A stretch of DNA of 64,000 nucleotides from Flaccisagitta enflata (lineage: Eukaryota; Chaetognatha; Sagittoidea; Aphragmophora). The stretch spans positions 53,444,001 through 53,508,000 of the forward strand of contig OZ231127.1 in the NCBI GenBank assembly GCA_965153355.1. Direction: 5' to 3'. A program made the position numbers and the translations under genes. Each line of letters opens with the position of its first letter. Position 1 is the first letter of the stretch. Of the stretch, positions 48,941 through 60,022 are shown piece after piece. The notes under the pieces were generated by a model, which was not told the origin of the DNA, ran no database searches, and saw only the letters and a program-made list of their open reading frames with translations.

Positions 48941-49124
48941 CAAGGCCGGATACACGGCTACCGAAGTCGCGTGCGGGTGGGCAGGGGCCATATTTGACGT
49001 CACCAGATCATTTGGGCAGGAGCAGTGAGGTCGAAGAAATAAAATCATAAAAAAAAGTAAAGTGTGACCAACCAATCGACCGACCGACGGACGAAGTGGG
49101 TTGTAGAGTCGCGTGCATGCCACT
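48941..49124 (-). mobile_element. Family A hairpin element inside fold-back K
   Basis: Full copy from caaggccggatacacggcta, agtcgcgtgcgggtgggcag, agatcatttgggcaggagca and (GACC)n to the slightly damaged hairpin AGTCGCGTGCATGCCACT. The left flank ends GGTAAAA and the right flank begins AAAAATATTCC. The uninterrupted arm reads GGT, eight A, TATTCC. Confidence 0.93.
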
Positions 49125-49276
49125 AAAAATATTCCATGCAAAATTTTGGACCCTTAAGATACACGCTTTTCATTTTATAAGAACATTGTTTTTTGAAGTG
49201 AGCCTCAGCGTTCTTATTTTTAGCCCTGTTTTGAGGCTCAAACGTTCTTAACATGTTCTTATTTTTGAATAAGATA

Positions 49277-49452
49277 CAGTGGGACCCCGCCTCATCGGTC
49301 CCATTGGGACTGAAGATTTTTCACCTTTATCTCAGGATAACCTTTAAAGAGAGGTGAAATCACATTAAAAACTACTATTTGGGACCTCAAAATATTGACC
49401 TTAATTGATGGGGAACCTTTAAAAGCGAGGCTGTTATTGCCGGGTTCCACTG
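49277..49452. mobile_element. Tc1/mariner-type MITE (176 bp)
   Basis: Termini CAGTGGGACCCCGC and the complement of GCCGGGTTCCACTG, flanked by TA on both sides (49275-49276 and 49453-49454). The CAGTGG(A/G)ACCCCG terminus is typical of the pogo/Tc1-mariner group. There is no coding capacity. Confidence 0.85.
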
Positions 49453-49751
49453 TAATTTCTTTATAATTATATGTTATTATTATTATAATGAAAAAATTTA
49501 AGCAATTGTTAAAAAAAGTTTATTACATAAAAAGAATGTAAGATTGATATTTAATGAAAAATATATTTTTTTTTTAAATCGTTATCAAAATATCAATTAT
49601 TTTGGGGTTTTCATCTAATTCTACTATTTGAAAAATAATATTTTTATCTTAAATCTGAGGCTCAGCATGTTCTTAAGATGTTCTTATTTTTTGGCTAAAT
49701 CTGAGGCTGATGTTCTTATAAACAGTGTTCTTACAAAAAGAAAAGCGTGTA

Positions 49752-49885
49752 GCAGGAACCTTCGTTAGGGTGACAATGAAATTTCCATAGAATTCTATGG
49801 CAGAGACTAAATTTGCATAATAGAAATATTGATTTCAATGCAAATTCAATACAAACTTCAACCTCACCCTAATGAAGGTTCCTGC
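49752..49885. mobile_element. TA-flanked MITE (134 bp) inside fold-back K
   Basis: Inverted ends GCAGGAACCTTCGTTAGGGT and the complement of ACCCTAATGAAGGTTCCTGC, with TA at 49750-49751 and 49886-49887. The opposite arm of K (near 49155-49165) has a single TA at the matching position, confirming a clean TA-duplicating insertion. Confidence 0.93.
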
Positions 49886-50004
49886 TATCTCAGAGGCCCA
49901 AAAATTTTGCATGGAATATTTTTTTTACCAATCTCAACTGTGGTAAGATTGGTGAGAGCCATAGTTAAAGTTTGGGGCGCTTTAGTAGACGTAATGTGTA
50001 TGTA

Positions 50005-50576
50005 CTGAAGCAGGCCGGTGAGAGGGGGGGTCAACCCCACCTTAGAAGAGGGGCCCGGGCCCTAGGGGGGCCTGGGAGGGCCCCTAAGTTAAGAAAAAAA
50101 AAAGAAAAGAAGGAAAAAAAAAAGACTGGGCCCCATTCAAATTGATTAATGCCAGGTTATTAGTGAAGTCTTAAGACCCAATTATTCTAGAGATATAGTG
50201 CATTTTGTTTTTACCATTAGAATAAAAAAAAGAAGCACCTGTCTGTCAATTCATAAAAGGTATAAAAAATAATTCTAATTTTTTCTAAAAAATATTCAAA
50301 AAAATAATTAAAAAATCTTTTAATGTAGACCAATCTCAGGTCTGTATCTCAAATGGTTTAAAAGCTAGAGCCCTGCATAAAAAACACTGATATGCAAAAA
50401 CGCATTTTCAAAAAGGTTGCAAAGCTAAAATAGGTAATGTTTTTACTTGAATAAATATTGATTTTAAACAAAAAAAATAACAAAATCAGATTGTCGCCGA
50501 AAGAAAGTATATACTTTCTCAGGGCTTTCAAATGACCCTTTGTTTCTGTTTCTCTAAACTCTATAAGCAAAATAAG
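50005..50576. other. No gene recognised
   Basis: Begins with a G/C-rich gggcccgggccctagggggg stretch (near 50050), then AT-rich sequence. Confidence 0.5.
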
Positions 50577-50795
50577 TTTTTAGTTATATGCAAGTGACTC
50601 TATAATCTGCTATGTCTATCAGTTGGTTGGTTGGTCTTTTAGTTAAGGAAGGTAAATGGGGGGGGGGGGTAGGGGGGCCTGGCCAGAGGGGGGGCCCGAG
50701 ATTTCTCTCGCCGGCCCTGTACTGAAGGCAGTTTGTATACCCCTGCCTAGTGCCCACCCGTCCGAGAGGATAGTCTAACCTCGCATTACTCGTAT
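50577..50795 (+). mobile_element. Degenerate hairpin-family element
   Basis: Starts tttttagttatatgcaagtg, actctataatctgctatgtc and TTGG repeats. A G-rich insertion follows, then cccctgcctagtgcccaccc and gtccgagagg. It is heavily diverged. Confidence 0.55.
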
Positions 50796-50955
50796 TCACC
50801 TATCGCCGATTATCTGTAGCACATTGTCTTCTCCATGTTCCTAGTTCACTCTGCCGTTTCCGAAGTCCTTTGTATTTCTTGGAACCCGCGAATCATGCAT
50901 CTTGTTGCCTGCATACATTTAATGAGAAGTTGAGTCTCTCTTTCTCTCTGTCTGT

Positions 50956-50968
50956 TTGTCGTTCTCTC

Positions 50969-51033
<65 letters not shown>
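50956..51033. repeat. (TC)n microsatellite
   Basis: About 64 bp of perfect CT preceded by imperfect TCTCGTTC sequence. Confidence 0.96.
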
Positions 51034-51038
<5 letters not shown>

Positions 51039-51720
51039 CAACTATAAAATACCCGGTGAAATACAATCATTTGACGTTGACTCGCACCTTACGCCAACGT
51101 CTCTTCAGGCCAAGAACCGTCGTCGCTGCTTCAACATCCTTTGTAGCTACGCCAGAATCCCTGTTGGCTGTTGGCTGCGTCAGAAGAAGTCCTTCATAAC
51201 ACGCCTAATTCTTCTCGTTGCTGCGCCACAGCTACGTCACGCAAATTCAATTGTTCTTTTGTAGTCGCCATTTCGAAGTTGGAACTTGCTCTGATCCGTG
51301 ACATGAACTTCCGCCATTCTTTGCATTCTTTGGTATTTGTCTGTATAAAAGTGTACACAGATGATAATTTGACTTCAACAGATTGATGCAGACAATGCCG
51401 GTGTTGTATTTTATCGGTAGTTAAAAAGCGTTCACCTGTTGCTCCTTGGTTCAGTGTGCTTGACTCAAAAATGGGGCATCAGCTCATTTTCCTGTCTTAC
51501 TCTCTCTTTCTCGCTCTCGCTCTCGCTCTCTGTTTCTCTTTCACTCTCTCACACAAACTCAACCACACTAACCATAACGTCCTGTTTCTTTCCCTTTTTC
51601 AGTATCTTCTGTTGTTCTCAGTTCGTTGCCGACGATAAGTATCTGGTGATATTGAACACGGTGGTTGTATTTACGCTAATGAGGTCTATGGAAGGATGAG
51701 AAACCCATGAAAACAACATT
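51034..51720 (+). other. Possible but unproven coding segments
   Basis: After the (TC)n tract the sequence is less AT-rich. A TATA-like CTATAAAAT lies near 51042-51050. Near 51575-51602 a good acceptor (ctttccctttttcag) precedes a short frame ending ..QFVADDKYLVILNTVVVF..RSMEG and a stop at 51697-51699. I could not join it to another exon, so I leave it unannotated as a gene. Confidence 0.2.
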
Positions 51721-52150
51721 CGTTTGACCGAAAAAAAATCAGGATGTTGGGTTGAATGTCATAATGTAGAAAATACCTTGTCTAGATCGCTGAAATTTAC
51801 ACGTCGATTTCGTTTAGTAGTTAGCATGCCTTCGGGTCATCCAATCATAAAATGAAAAAAAGAAAAAACAGAGATTTGACAGAGAAAAGTTCCGCGCTCC
51901 ATGATTTTCCATATCGCGCAGTTTTATGGGCCAAAAGTAAAACGGCCTCTATTTTGCTCTATGAAAGATAAAGAATGATTGCTATTTACCTCTTACTCTT
52001 GTACGACTGTCTTCGACTGTCTTCGACTATCTTCGACTGTCGACACCATAATCTTACGAAAACGTTCATACTGCCCCTTCTTGACACCATATAAAAATCT
52101 TATGGTTACAGAATGTAGATGACGGATAAGAAAACAAAAGAAACAAGAAA
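51721..52150. other. No gene recognised
   Basis: Contains a short CTTCGACTGT repeat (52008-52040). Nothing else was identified. Confidence 0.5.
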
Positions 52151-52152
52151 AG

Positions 52153-52330
52153 CGGGGTAACGTCGAGGACGAGTGGGTGGGGGACAACCTGCCAGCCGGC
52201 CATCCGCCTATCAAACAATCACAACCGCGGGAAGCGACATATTAAAAGAACGTTTTCTTCCAGCTAGATGGGAAGACGATCGGACGAACAGACAAAGCCT
52301 CTTATACAATCGCCAGCCCGTGACTAAAAC
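52153..52330 (-). mobile_element. Family E element, diverged, minus orientation
   Basis: gcggggtaacgtcgaggacg, gggacaacctgccagccggc, caatcacaaccgcgg, cggacgaacagacaaagcct and cttatacaatcgccagcccg, then tgactaaaac. Confidence 0.6.
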
Positions 52331-52647
52331 GCGCATGTTCACTCAAAAGAGGCGGCAACCCAAATATCGCCGAGTAATCGAATCTTTTTGTTTGTCCTCT
52401 CTTCTGGATTTTCATATTTTCATATTTTCATATTTGAGGAAAAAAAAAAAGATTTGGGGCTCTTTGGGTCTCCGCCCTTTTTCTGCCCTCGCGTTTCAAG
52501 ATTTTGCCCCACTTTGCTGCTACCCCCTTTCTCTTTCCTTCTCATCCTCACTCTCTCTCCCTTGCTTCTCTTTTCGTCTTCGCGGGCAGCGTCCCCGGTT
52601 CAACCTTTTTTTCTCAATTCTATCTCTCTCTCTTCCTTCCTATCTTT

Positions 52648-52817
52648 AGTAGCGTACTACGCGATTCTATAATCAGCTATGTCGGTCGGTCGGTCTCCGT
52701 TAGCTTTTTTGGCGTTTTCGGGCTTCTCTAGCATTACTGGTCCTGCCCAAACGCTAAAGTAAGTATTTCTATCATTGCCCCTGCCCACCCGCAAGTAGCC
52801 GTGTATCCGGCCTTGTT
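52648..52817 (+). mobile_element. Family A hairpin element
   Basis: Hairpin AGTAGCGTACTACGCGATT, tctataatcagctatgtcgg, (GGTC)n, cattactggtcctgcccaaa, ttgcccctgcccacccgcaa, gtagccgtgtatccggcctt and gtt. The inner arm is partly deleted (gcaagtagcc). Confidence 0.88.
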
Positions 52818-53235
52818 TCCATCTATGCATCCCTTCCATTCTGTCCGTTAGTTTCTTAATCCGTAGGTCGATCAGTCGGTCTGTCCATATGTGGGTCCGT
52901 AGCTTTCTTTAAGTCGGAGCGGTTTTCACAATCATGCATTGCCCATCAGTAGAAATATCTTTTACCTCATGCACGCTGCAGATTTTAAGACTTAGCTACA
53001 ATCAACAAGCATTAACCAAAAACACATGAAACTAATGAGTAATCAAAGGCGAGTACCCTATATTATCCTTTGGACGATTAGTAAATAGCTGTTACCCGTA
53101 TTATCGATTGCTACTCATTGATGCGGTTACGATCGGTCCTCTTCCTCTTCCTCTTTCTCTTCCTCCTCTTCCTCCTCCTACCAGAAAGTCGCCTGTAAAC
53201 TGTGCTTTTCTCTTCATCGATCTGTTCATTATTCT

Positions 53236-53306
53236 ATCTGTCTGTCTGTGTGTCTATCTGTCTCAATCTGTCTGTGTGTCTATCTGTCTTGGTCGGTCTG
53301 TATGTC

Positions 53307-53362
<56 letters not shown>
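53236..53362. repeat. (TGTC)n-(TC)n microsatellite
   Basis: TGTC units with TGTG interruptions pass into about 32 bp of (TC)n. Confidence 0.94.
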
Positions 53363-53363
<1 letters not shown>

Positions 53364-54120
53364 ACATATGCATCCATCATATTTAGTGATCATTTTCTTT
53401 TTCTTTTTTTTTCAAAGAAAAAAATGTATGAAAAAAAGATTATATGCAGAAATGAATTAAATACAAATGAGAAACTAAAACTAAAAAAATGTATCATTGT
53501 TTTTTTCAAACATTATCACTATTCTTGGATGATCAACAATTTTACATCATGCAAAAAAAAAATGTCAGTTTGTGAAAAAAAAGCAGTATCCGAACCGAAC
53601 CTATATTCGCGATTATCAATTAATTAATTGAACCTAATTGAACCGTTATCTAATAGCCAGATCGCCGAACTATACTAATGAGTAACATGTTGTTATATCA
53701 ATGACATATTAATCTTAGTATTTTTATCAATTTTGATGTTATTATCAATACTGATATTGATAACATATCAAAAAAGAAAATAACAGTATCTGTTGGCCAC
53801 TCTCTCTCTCTATCATTCTCGTCTCACTCTTCCTCTCTCTCCCCGACTACCATCCCTTTCCATCCAGAGTCAAAGCCATAAACAGTGGTTTCTAGACCAG
53901 AGCATGAAATGGAGTTAAAGTATAGGTGTGTCTTGAAAATGTATGTATAAAACCTGCACCTGGAAGAACCATTATGATTCATAGGGAGCTATTCTAGATC
54001 ACTACATCAGTAACGCAGATTGATGGCTCTGGTAAGATTGAATGACCGCAGTGGGTCTTACTCACAACTTCTCTAAAACGTCGAGCGTGAGGATTCATCT
54101 ACATCTACTATCTTTATTTA
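53363..54120. other. No gene recognised
   Basis: AT-rich sequence without visible features. Confidence 0.5.
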
Positions 54121-54125
54121 TTTTT

Positions 54126-54322
54126 AGTCGCGTGCACGCGACTCTACAACCCGCTCTGTCCGTCGGTCGGTCGGTCGGTCGGTCGGTCGGTAACACTTTG
54201 CTTTAATGCGTTTATGGGCGGTTTTGGGGTTACAGCTCCTGCCCAACTGCCTAGCTGGTCTATTTCATCACTGCCCCTGCCCATCCGCACGCGACTTAGG
54301 TAGCCGTGTATCCGGCCTTGTT
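54126..54322 (+). mobile_element. Family A hairpin element, intact reference copy
   Basis: Perfect hairpin AGTCGCGTGCACGCGACT (54126-54143), ctacaacccgctctgtccg, (GGTC)n about 30 bp, agctcctgcccaactgccta, atcactgcccctgcccatcc, the inner arm GCACGCGACT (54287-54296) and the end TAGCCGTGTATCCGGCCTTG + TT. It is flanked by T runs on both sides and has no coding capacity. Confidence 0.95.
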
Positions 54323-54554
54323 TTTCTTTAGATTTGCAAGCAATTAATGTCTTTTTCGAGTTACAGCCCCGAATAAAAGGACAATCCGATGAAGGTTTTT
54401 ATCGTTAAGCTATGGGGTACCACTTATTCGACTAATCGCATCGTAATTTTTTCCCGCTATCTCCCATTTTCTTCCACTTCTCATTTCCACTTTTTGTCTT
54501 CTCTCTGTTTTTCTGTTTTTCTGTCTGACTCTTTCTTAGTATCTCTTCTTTATG

Positions 54555-54557
<3 letters not shown>

Positions 54558-54634
<77 letters not shown>
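54558..54634. repeat. (TC)n microsatellite
   Basis: About 76 bp of CT. Confidence 0.97.
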
Positions 54635-54638
<4 letters not shown>

Positions 54639-55003
54639 TTAGGAGTGGCCAATGTTCCGATATATATTATCATTGTCCTCGCCTTTCACAAGCGGCGATG
54701 AATTTTCATAAAAATATGGCAAAGTTGGCATAAGAAAAGAAAGAAGGAAGAAAAGAAAAAAAAAAGAAGGTATAATGAAATATGAATGAATTAATGCAAA
54801 TATCACGAGGAGACGACGATGAAGAGGAAAAAAAATGATTTCGCTTCAAATATGTGTTTATTGATATTTGCTTATGAATATTCAAGGGGCGCTCGCCGCC
54901 TTTTTTGTTTGATCTACTTGAGGAAAAAAGATATGAAAATAGAAGATAAAAAAAAGAACGTAAAGGAGAAGAAAAGAAAAGAACGTAATGGAGAAGAAAA
55001 GAA

Positions 55004-55200
55004 ACAAGGCCGGATACACGGCTACCGAAGTCGCGTGCGGGTGGGCAGGGGCCATATTTGAGGTCACCAGACCATTTGGACAGGAGCCGTGAGGTCAAAG
55101 TAACAAAATCATAAAAAAAAGAAAAGTGTGACCAACAAACCGACCAACCGACCGACCGACCGACGGACAAAGCGGGTTGTAGAGTCGCGTGCACGCGACT
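55004..55200 (-). mobile_element. Family A hairpin element, intact, minus orientation
   Basis: acaaggccggatacacggct, the inner arm AGTCGCGTGC (55029-55038), gggtgggcaggggccatatt, accatttggacaggagccgt, (GACC)n, caaagcgggttgtagagtc and the perfect hairpin at 55183-55200 followed by AAAAAA. It is 197 bp, the same size as the 54126 copy, and in opposite orientation. Confidence 0.95.
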
Positions 55201-55350
55201 AAAAAAGTGGGAGAATTGGAGGAGCTGAAGCAGAAGAACACAAATTTTGACGCGTTAACGAGGTTAATTATTAATCAAAGATCAATTTCTACACGAGAGA
55301 CAACGCCCTAAAATGACGTCTTGTAGCGTTGGTAGGTCACAGTTACACAA

Positions 55351-55722
55351 ACAAGGCCATATACACTAGGGGTGGGGGAAATGCACTTTAGTCAACAGAT
55401 CAAGTTGCAGATGAAGGAAATGTCATAATAAGATTAGAATAGATAGTATGCCAAGTTTCAGGGCCTTTGGGACAGTTTTAGCCTAGCCCTCCACCCCCCT
55501 CTTGCCCCATTATAAAAGATAGGAAACTTTTGAGGCCAAAATCATTCCTATACATTTTCTATGGGAAATCAGGGGGGTGGAGGGCTAGGCTGAAACTGTT
55601 CCAAAGGCCCTGAAACTTGGCATACTATCTATTCTTATCATATTATGACATTTCCTTCATCTGCAACTTGATCTGTTGACTAAAGTGCATTTCCCCCACC
55701 CCTAATATACACGGCTACCCCA
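55351..55722 (-). mobile_element. Fragment of a family A element split by a hAT MITE
   Basis: acaaggccatatacac precedes the MITE, and atatacacggctacccca continues the family A sequence after it. Homology is lost shortly afterwards, so the rest of the element is deleted. Confidence 0.8.
55367..55704. mobile_element. hAT-type palindromic MITE (338 bp), 8-bp target duplication
   Basis: Terminal repeats TAGGGGTGGGGGAAATGCAC and its complement at the right end continue inward with ttagtcaacagatcaagttg and more, making almost the whole element a hairpin. The target duplication is ATATACAC (55359-55366 and 55705-55712). An 8-bp duplication and a TAGGG end are characteristic of the hAT superfamily. 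Confidence 0.93.
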
Positions 55723-56083
55723 TCATCTTGGAAATATCTTTAAAATGGGACCAAGCTGGCATTCCTTTCTCAATCCGTTAAAAAGTTACATGCAAAACAA
55801 AGTTGATTCTCCCAAAGAATGGAAAAATTTAATGATCTGTACCTCATGAATGTCAAAAAAGGTAAATTTTTCAAAAATTTCGCAACCGATTTTTTTTTTC
55901 ATTTTTGATCGAGATTTGCTCAGAAATACATAAGTACAATCTTGCAAAAAAGTATATATAATAACTTATCAAATATTGAACAAACATTTTACTGAAAGAG
56001 CTAGCACATAATGAAATATTTTTACCTTACAGAAGATTCAAGTAATCCATATTTTAAGCAGTCCATACAGCTTTTGGTCCTGT
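55723..56083. other. No gene recognised
   Basis: AT-rich sequence. Confidence 0.5.
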
Positions 56084-56084
56084 A

Positions 56085-56960
56085 GAATACAGGGGGACTT
56101 TTGATTGTTCGTTTGTTCGTTTGGTCGTTTGTTTATCCGTCCCCCCCACCAGCCTGCCAGGCCTGAAATGCGGCCTGTCAGGCCTCAAATCCAGCCTGTC
56201 AGGCCTCGAATCTGGCCAGTCAGGCCTCAAATCTGGCCTGTCAGGCCTCAAATCCGGCCTGTCAGGTCCTAAATCCGGCCTGTCAGGCCTCAAATCCAGA
56301 ATGTCAGGCCTCAAATCCAGCCTCAAAAGTCTCAAATCCGGCCCTTCAAGCCTAAAATTGTGCCTCTCAGGCCACAAATCAGCCTTCTAAGCCTCAACTT
56401 AGCACTGTCAGGCTTTAAAAAAAATCAGTCCTCCATAGCCTTTCAAGCCTTAATTCAGCTCTCTCAAGCCTCAAATCAGCCCTATTAGACCCTTATTTGG
56501 CCCAAACAAACAAACGGACGGATAAAGGGAAGTCCCCTTGTGTTCTATAGGACTTCGTCCCTTTCGGGGCCGCTGCCCTGCTTCCCCTCACTCAAATACA
56601 CAATCATGCAAAGCAGGGCAATGGGTATGACTGACCACATATTGCCCTTGGGCGACCTGTTGGGCAGCGGCCCGGCAGGGGACGAAGTCTTGTAGAACAC
56701 AGGGGGACTTTCGTACGTCATTCCGCATCAACCCCCGGCCCCCCAGGCCCTCTCAGGCCTGAAATCTGCCCTCTCAGGCCTGAAATTTACCCTCTCAGGC
56801 CTGAAATCTGCCCTCTCAGGCCTTGAATCTGCCCTCTCAGGCCTGAAATCTGCCTTCTCAGGCCTTGAATCTGCCCTCTCAGGCCTGAAATCTGCCCTCT
56901 CAGGCCTGAAATTTGTCCTCTCAGGCCTGAAATCTGGCCTCACATCGCTGAATCGTATTT
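56085..56960. repeat. Family F composite: two 21-bp arrays around inverted conserved blocks
   Basis: (GTTC/GTTT)n, a first array of TCAGGCCTCAAATCCGGCCTG units (56150-56500), then aagtccccttgtgttctata, ggacttcgtccctttcgggg and ccgctgccctgcttcccctc. An inverted copy follows (gggcagcggcccggcagggg..acacagggggactt) near 56665-56710, then a second array of CTCAGGCCTGAAATCTGCCCT units (56745-56945). It is the clearest head-to-head copy of the family. Confidence 0.88.
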
Positions 56961-57900
56961 GATCTTTTACAAAATTCATTCATAGAAAAGTAATTCAATT
57001 CATAGATATTTTAAATGGTTTCTGCATCTCATCTTATTACCTAGGGCAAAGGTAAATTGTCAAAAATAGAATTTGTGGATTTAAGAAAATCAAAAAATAC
57101 ATACTGTTTCCTATGTTTTACTGTTTCTTATACCTTATCCTTTAATGAGTTACTATCTTGCTAATATATATATGGGCGAGCATTATCAGCATAACTGCTA
57201 GAAAAGCAATAGAAACATAGGAAAATTGGTGAGATTAAAAAACTACATCAAAAATGGCACAAACTGCATCACTGGCTCAATCTGTTTAAAAATGACAAGC
57301 AAAATAAGATGGCTACCTCATAGCGAAAATGGCGAACAAGTTGCATTCTAAATACATGATTCTCAGCAATAAGTCATCAAAGACAAACAACTTCTACGGT
57401 GAGCCGTTACAATACAGAAATGGCAATTCAAACTGTAAGCATGGTCTGGTCTTAGTTCGGTCTTGAATCCAAGTCTTTACTATGGTTCAATATGGAGAAG
57501 ATGCCATGTCAATGTCAGGATTAAAAGATGAACAAATGTCCCTCCATGATGTGGGAGAACATCAAGCCCTCTTAGGGTGCGTCTGAATTCACCATATTAT
57601 TTGGATAATTTATCTGGATATCAATATCCGGATATTCTACATAGTGAATTTATAAAATTTACTATATGAAATATCCGGATAATAATATTCAAATAGAATA
57701 TCCGAATAAGCTGATTAACGCAGACACACCTTAACTAACAATATTGCTATGAAAGTCTAATGAGGCGCATGAAGGCAACAAAGGTCTTACCAACTACTGG
57801 TTGTAATTCTAAAATGCTTTCTGTGTTTATCCATGAAATGAACAACAACCCATCTCGCCAATATACTTTTTAGCAAGATAGTAGCCCCCTCCCACTATTT
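56961..57900. other. No gene recognised
   Basis: AT-rich. A small inverted pair built on atatccggata occurs near 57610-57710. No exon was seen. Confidence 0.5.
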
Positions 57901-57902
57901 TA

Positions 57903-58128
57903 ACAAGGCCGGATACACGGCTACCCCAGTTGCGTGCGGGTGGGCAGGGGCCATTATTGGGGTCAGTGTAACATTTGGGCAGGAGCAATAAAGCCAAAAA
58001 CCCCATTAACGCCGAAAAAGTATAGTGTGACGGACAGACGGACAGACGGACCAACGGACGGACAGACGGACCGACGGACGGACCGACGGACCGACAAAGC
58101 TGGGTGTAGAGTCGCGTAGCACGCGACT
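57903..58128 (-). mobile_element. Family A hairpin element, minus orientation
   Basis: acaaggccggatacacggct, the inner arm AGTTGCGTGC (57928-57937), gggtgggcaggggccattat, taacatttgggcaggagcaa, an ACGG/ACAG/ACCG run of about 70 bp and the hairpin AGTCGCGTAGCACGCGACT (58110-58128), then AAAAA. It is longer than its relatives because the tetranucleotide run is longer. Confidence 0.94.
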
Positions 58129-58242
58129 AAAAATTTTGTGACTTTCAATTACATTCGTGCTGATTAAGTGCATGATACCTGATCCCCCGAAAAGTTGATA
58201 AAGATTTGAATGTTTTGTCTTTCAATCACGTTGTCTCTATTC

Positions 58243-58280
<38 letters not shown>
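58243..58280. repeat. Short (TC)n
   Basis: About 36 bp of CT. Confidence 0.93.
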
Positions 58281-58283
<3 letters not shown>

Positions 58284-58441
58284 ATGACCTTGCTAAGTAG
58301 GAAACTGATTTGAGGATACGCAATCGGTACTGGGCTCCGGTTTAACCCCGCCCTCATTTTGTTCGAAGGGACGCTTGGCTAAATACTTTAACGGTCCATC
58401 AATTCCCCAGCCTCCCACGGGACAATCCTTTCACCAGCCCT

Positions 58442-59477
<1,036 letters not shown>

Positions 59478-59479
59478 AA

Positions 59480-59481
59480 AA

Positions 59482-59557
<76 letters not shown>

Positions 59558-59572
59558 ACGAAAGAAAGAAAG
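59480..59572. repeat. (GAAA)n microsatellite
   Basis: About 90 bp of GAAA starting directly at the A-rich end of the family C element. Confidence 0.96.
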
Positions 59573-59950
59573 TGTCCTATTTCCTTATTAAAACAGCCTA
59601 TGCGGCATGTGCTACGTCCAGTAACGTCCATGATTGCCAAATTGGTCATTCATTGCCCGGATTTCACTGGTAAAAATGACCAACTGACAGATGGACGGAC
59701 GGACCCTCTGGCGAAGCACCTTCTGCAGAACCAAGTGTATGCGACTAAAGAAAAATGGATTGAAATCCTTGAGATTAGCGTAAAGACGCTTGATGATTAG
59801 GCGGACGTTAAAATTTAAAAAAAAAATCTATTTTTACTCATTGTACCCTCTCAACTTTCGCCCTCTACGTTTTAAAACAGCTCGAACCTTATCTTAATTC
59901 GGTTTTAAACTACTCTTCCCCGGATTCTATGTCGCCAAAATTTCTTTTCT
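59573..59950. other. No gene recognised
   Basis: Mixed sequence. It contains a GACGGACGGACC fragment near 59693-59704 that may be an element remnant. Confidence 0.45.
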
Positions 59951-60022
59951 AGTCGCGGGCTCTACACCTTAGTATGTAGGTCCGTCGGTCATTTGGTCGG
60001 ACCGTCCGTAAAATAATTGTAA
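59951..60022 (+). mobile_element. Hairpin-family fragment
   Basis: agtcgcgggctctacacctt, then GTCCGTCGGTC-like sequence. The core and distal end are not found. Confidence 0.55.

Larger units (their letters stand above)
48855..50004. mobile_element. Large fold-back element K carrying three nested insertions
   Basis: Outer arms pair as ggccccaaacttcaaatatg (left, near 48884) with catagttaaagtttggggcg (right, near 49962), continuing through ctctcaccaatc and ccacagttgag. Inner arms pair as tattccatgcaaaatttt (49130) with aaaattttgcatggaata (near 49901). A family A copy interrupts the left arm (48941-49124), a TA-flanked MITE interrupts the right arm (49752-49885), and another TA-flanked MITE lies in the middle (49277-49452). 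The undamaged arm acts as an empty-site control for each arm insertion. Confidence 0.88.
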
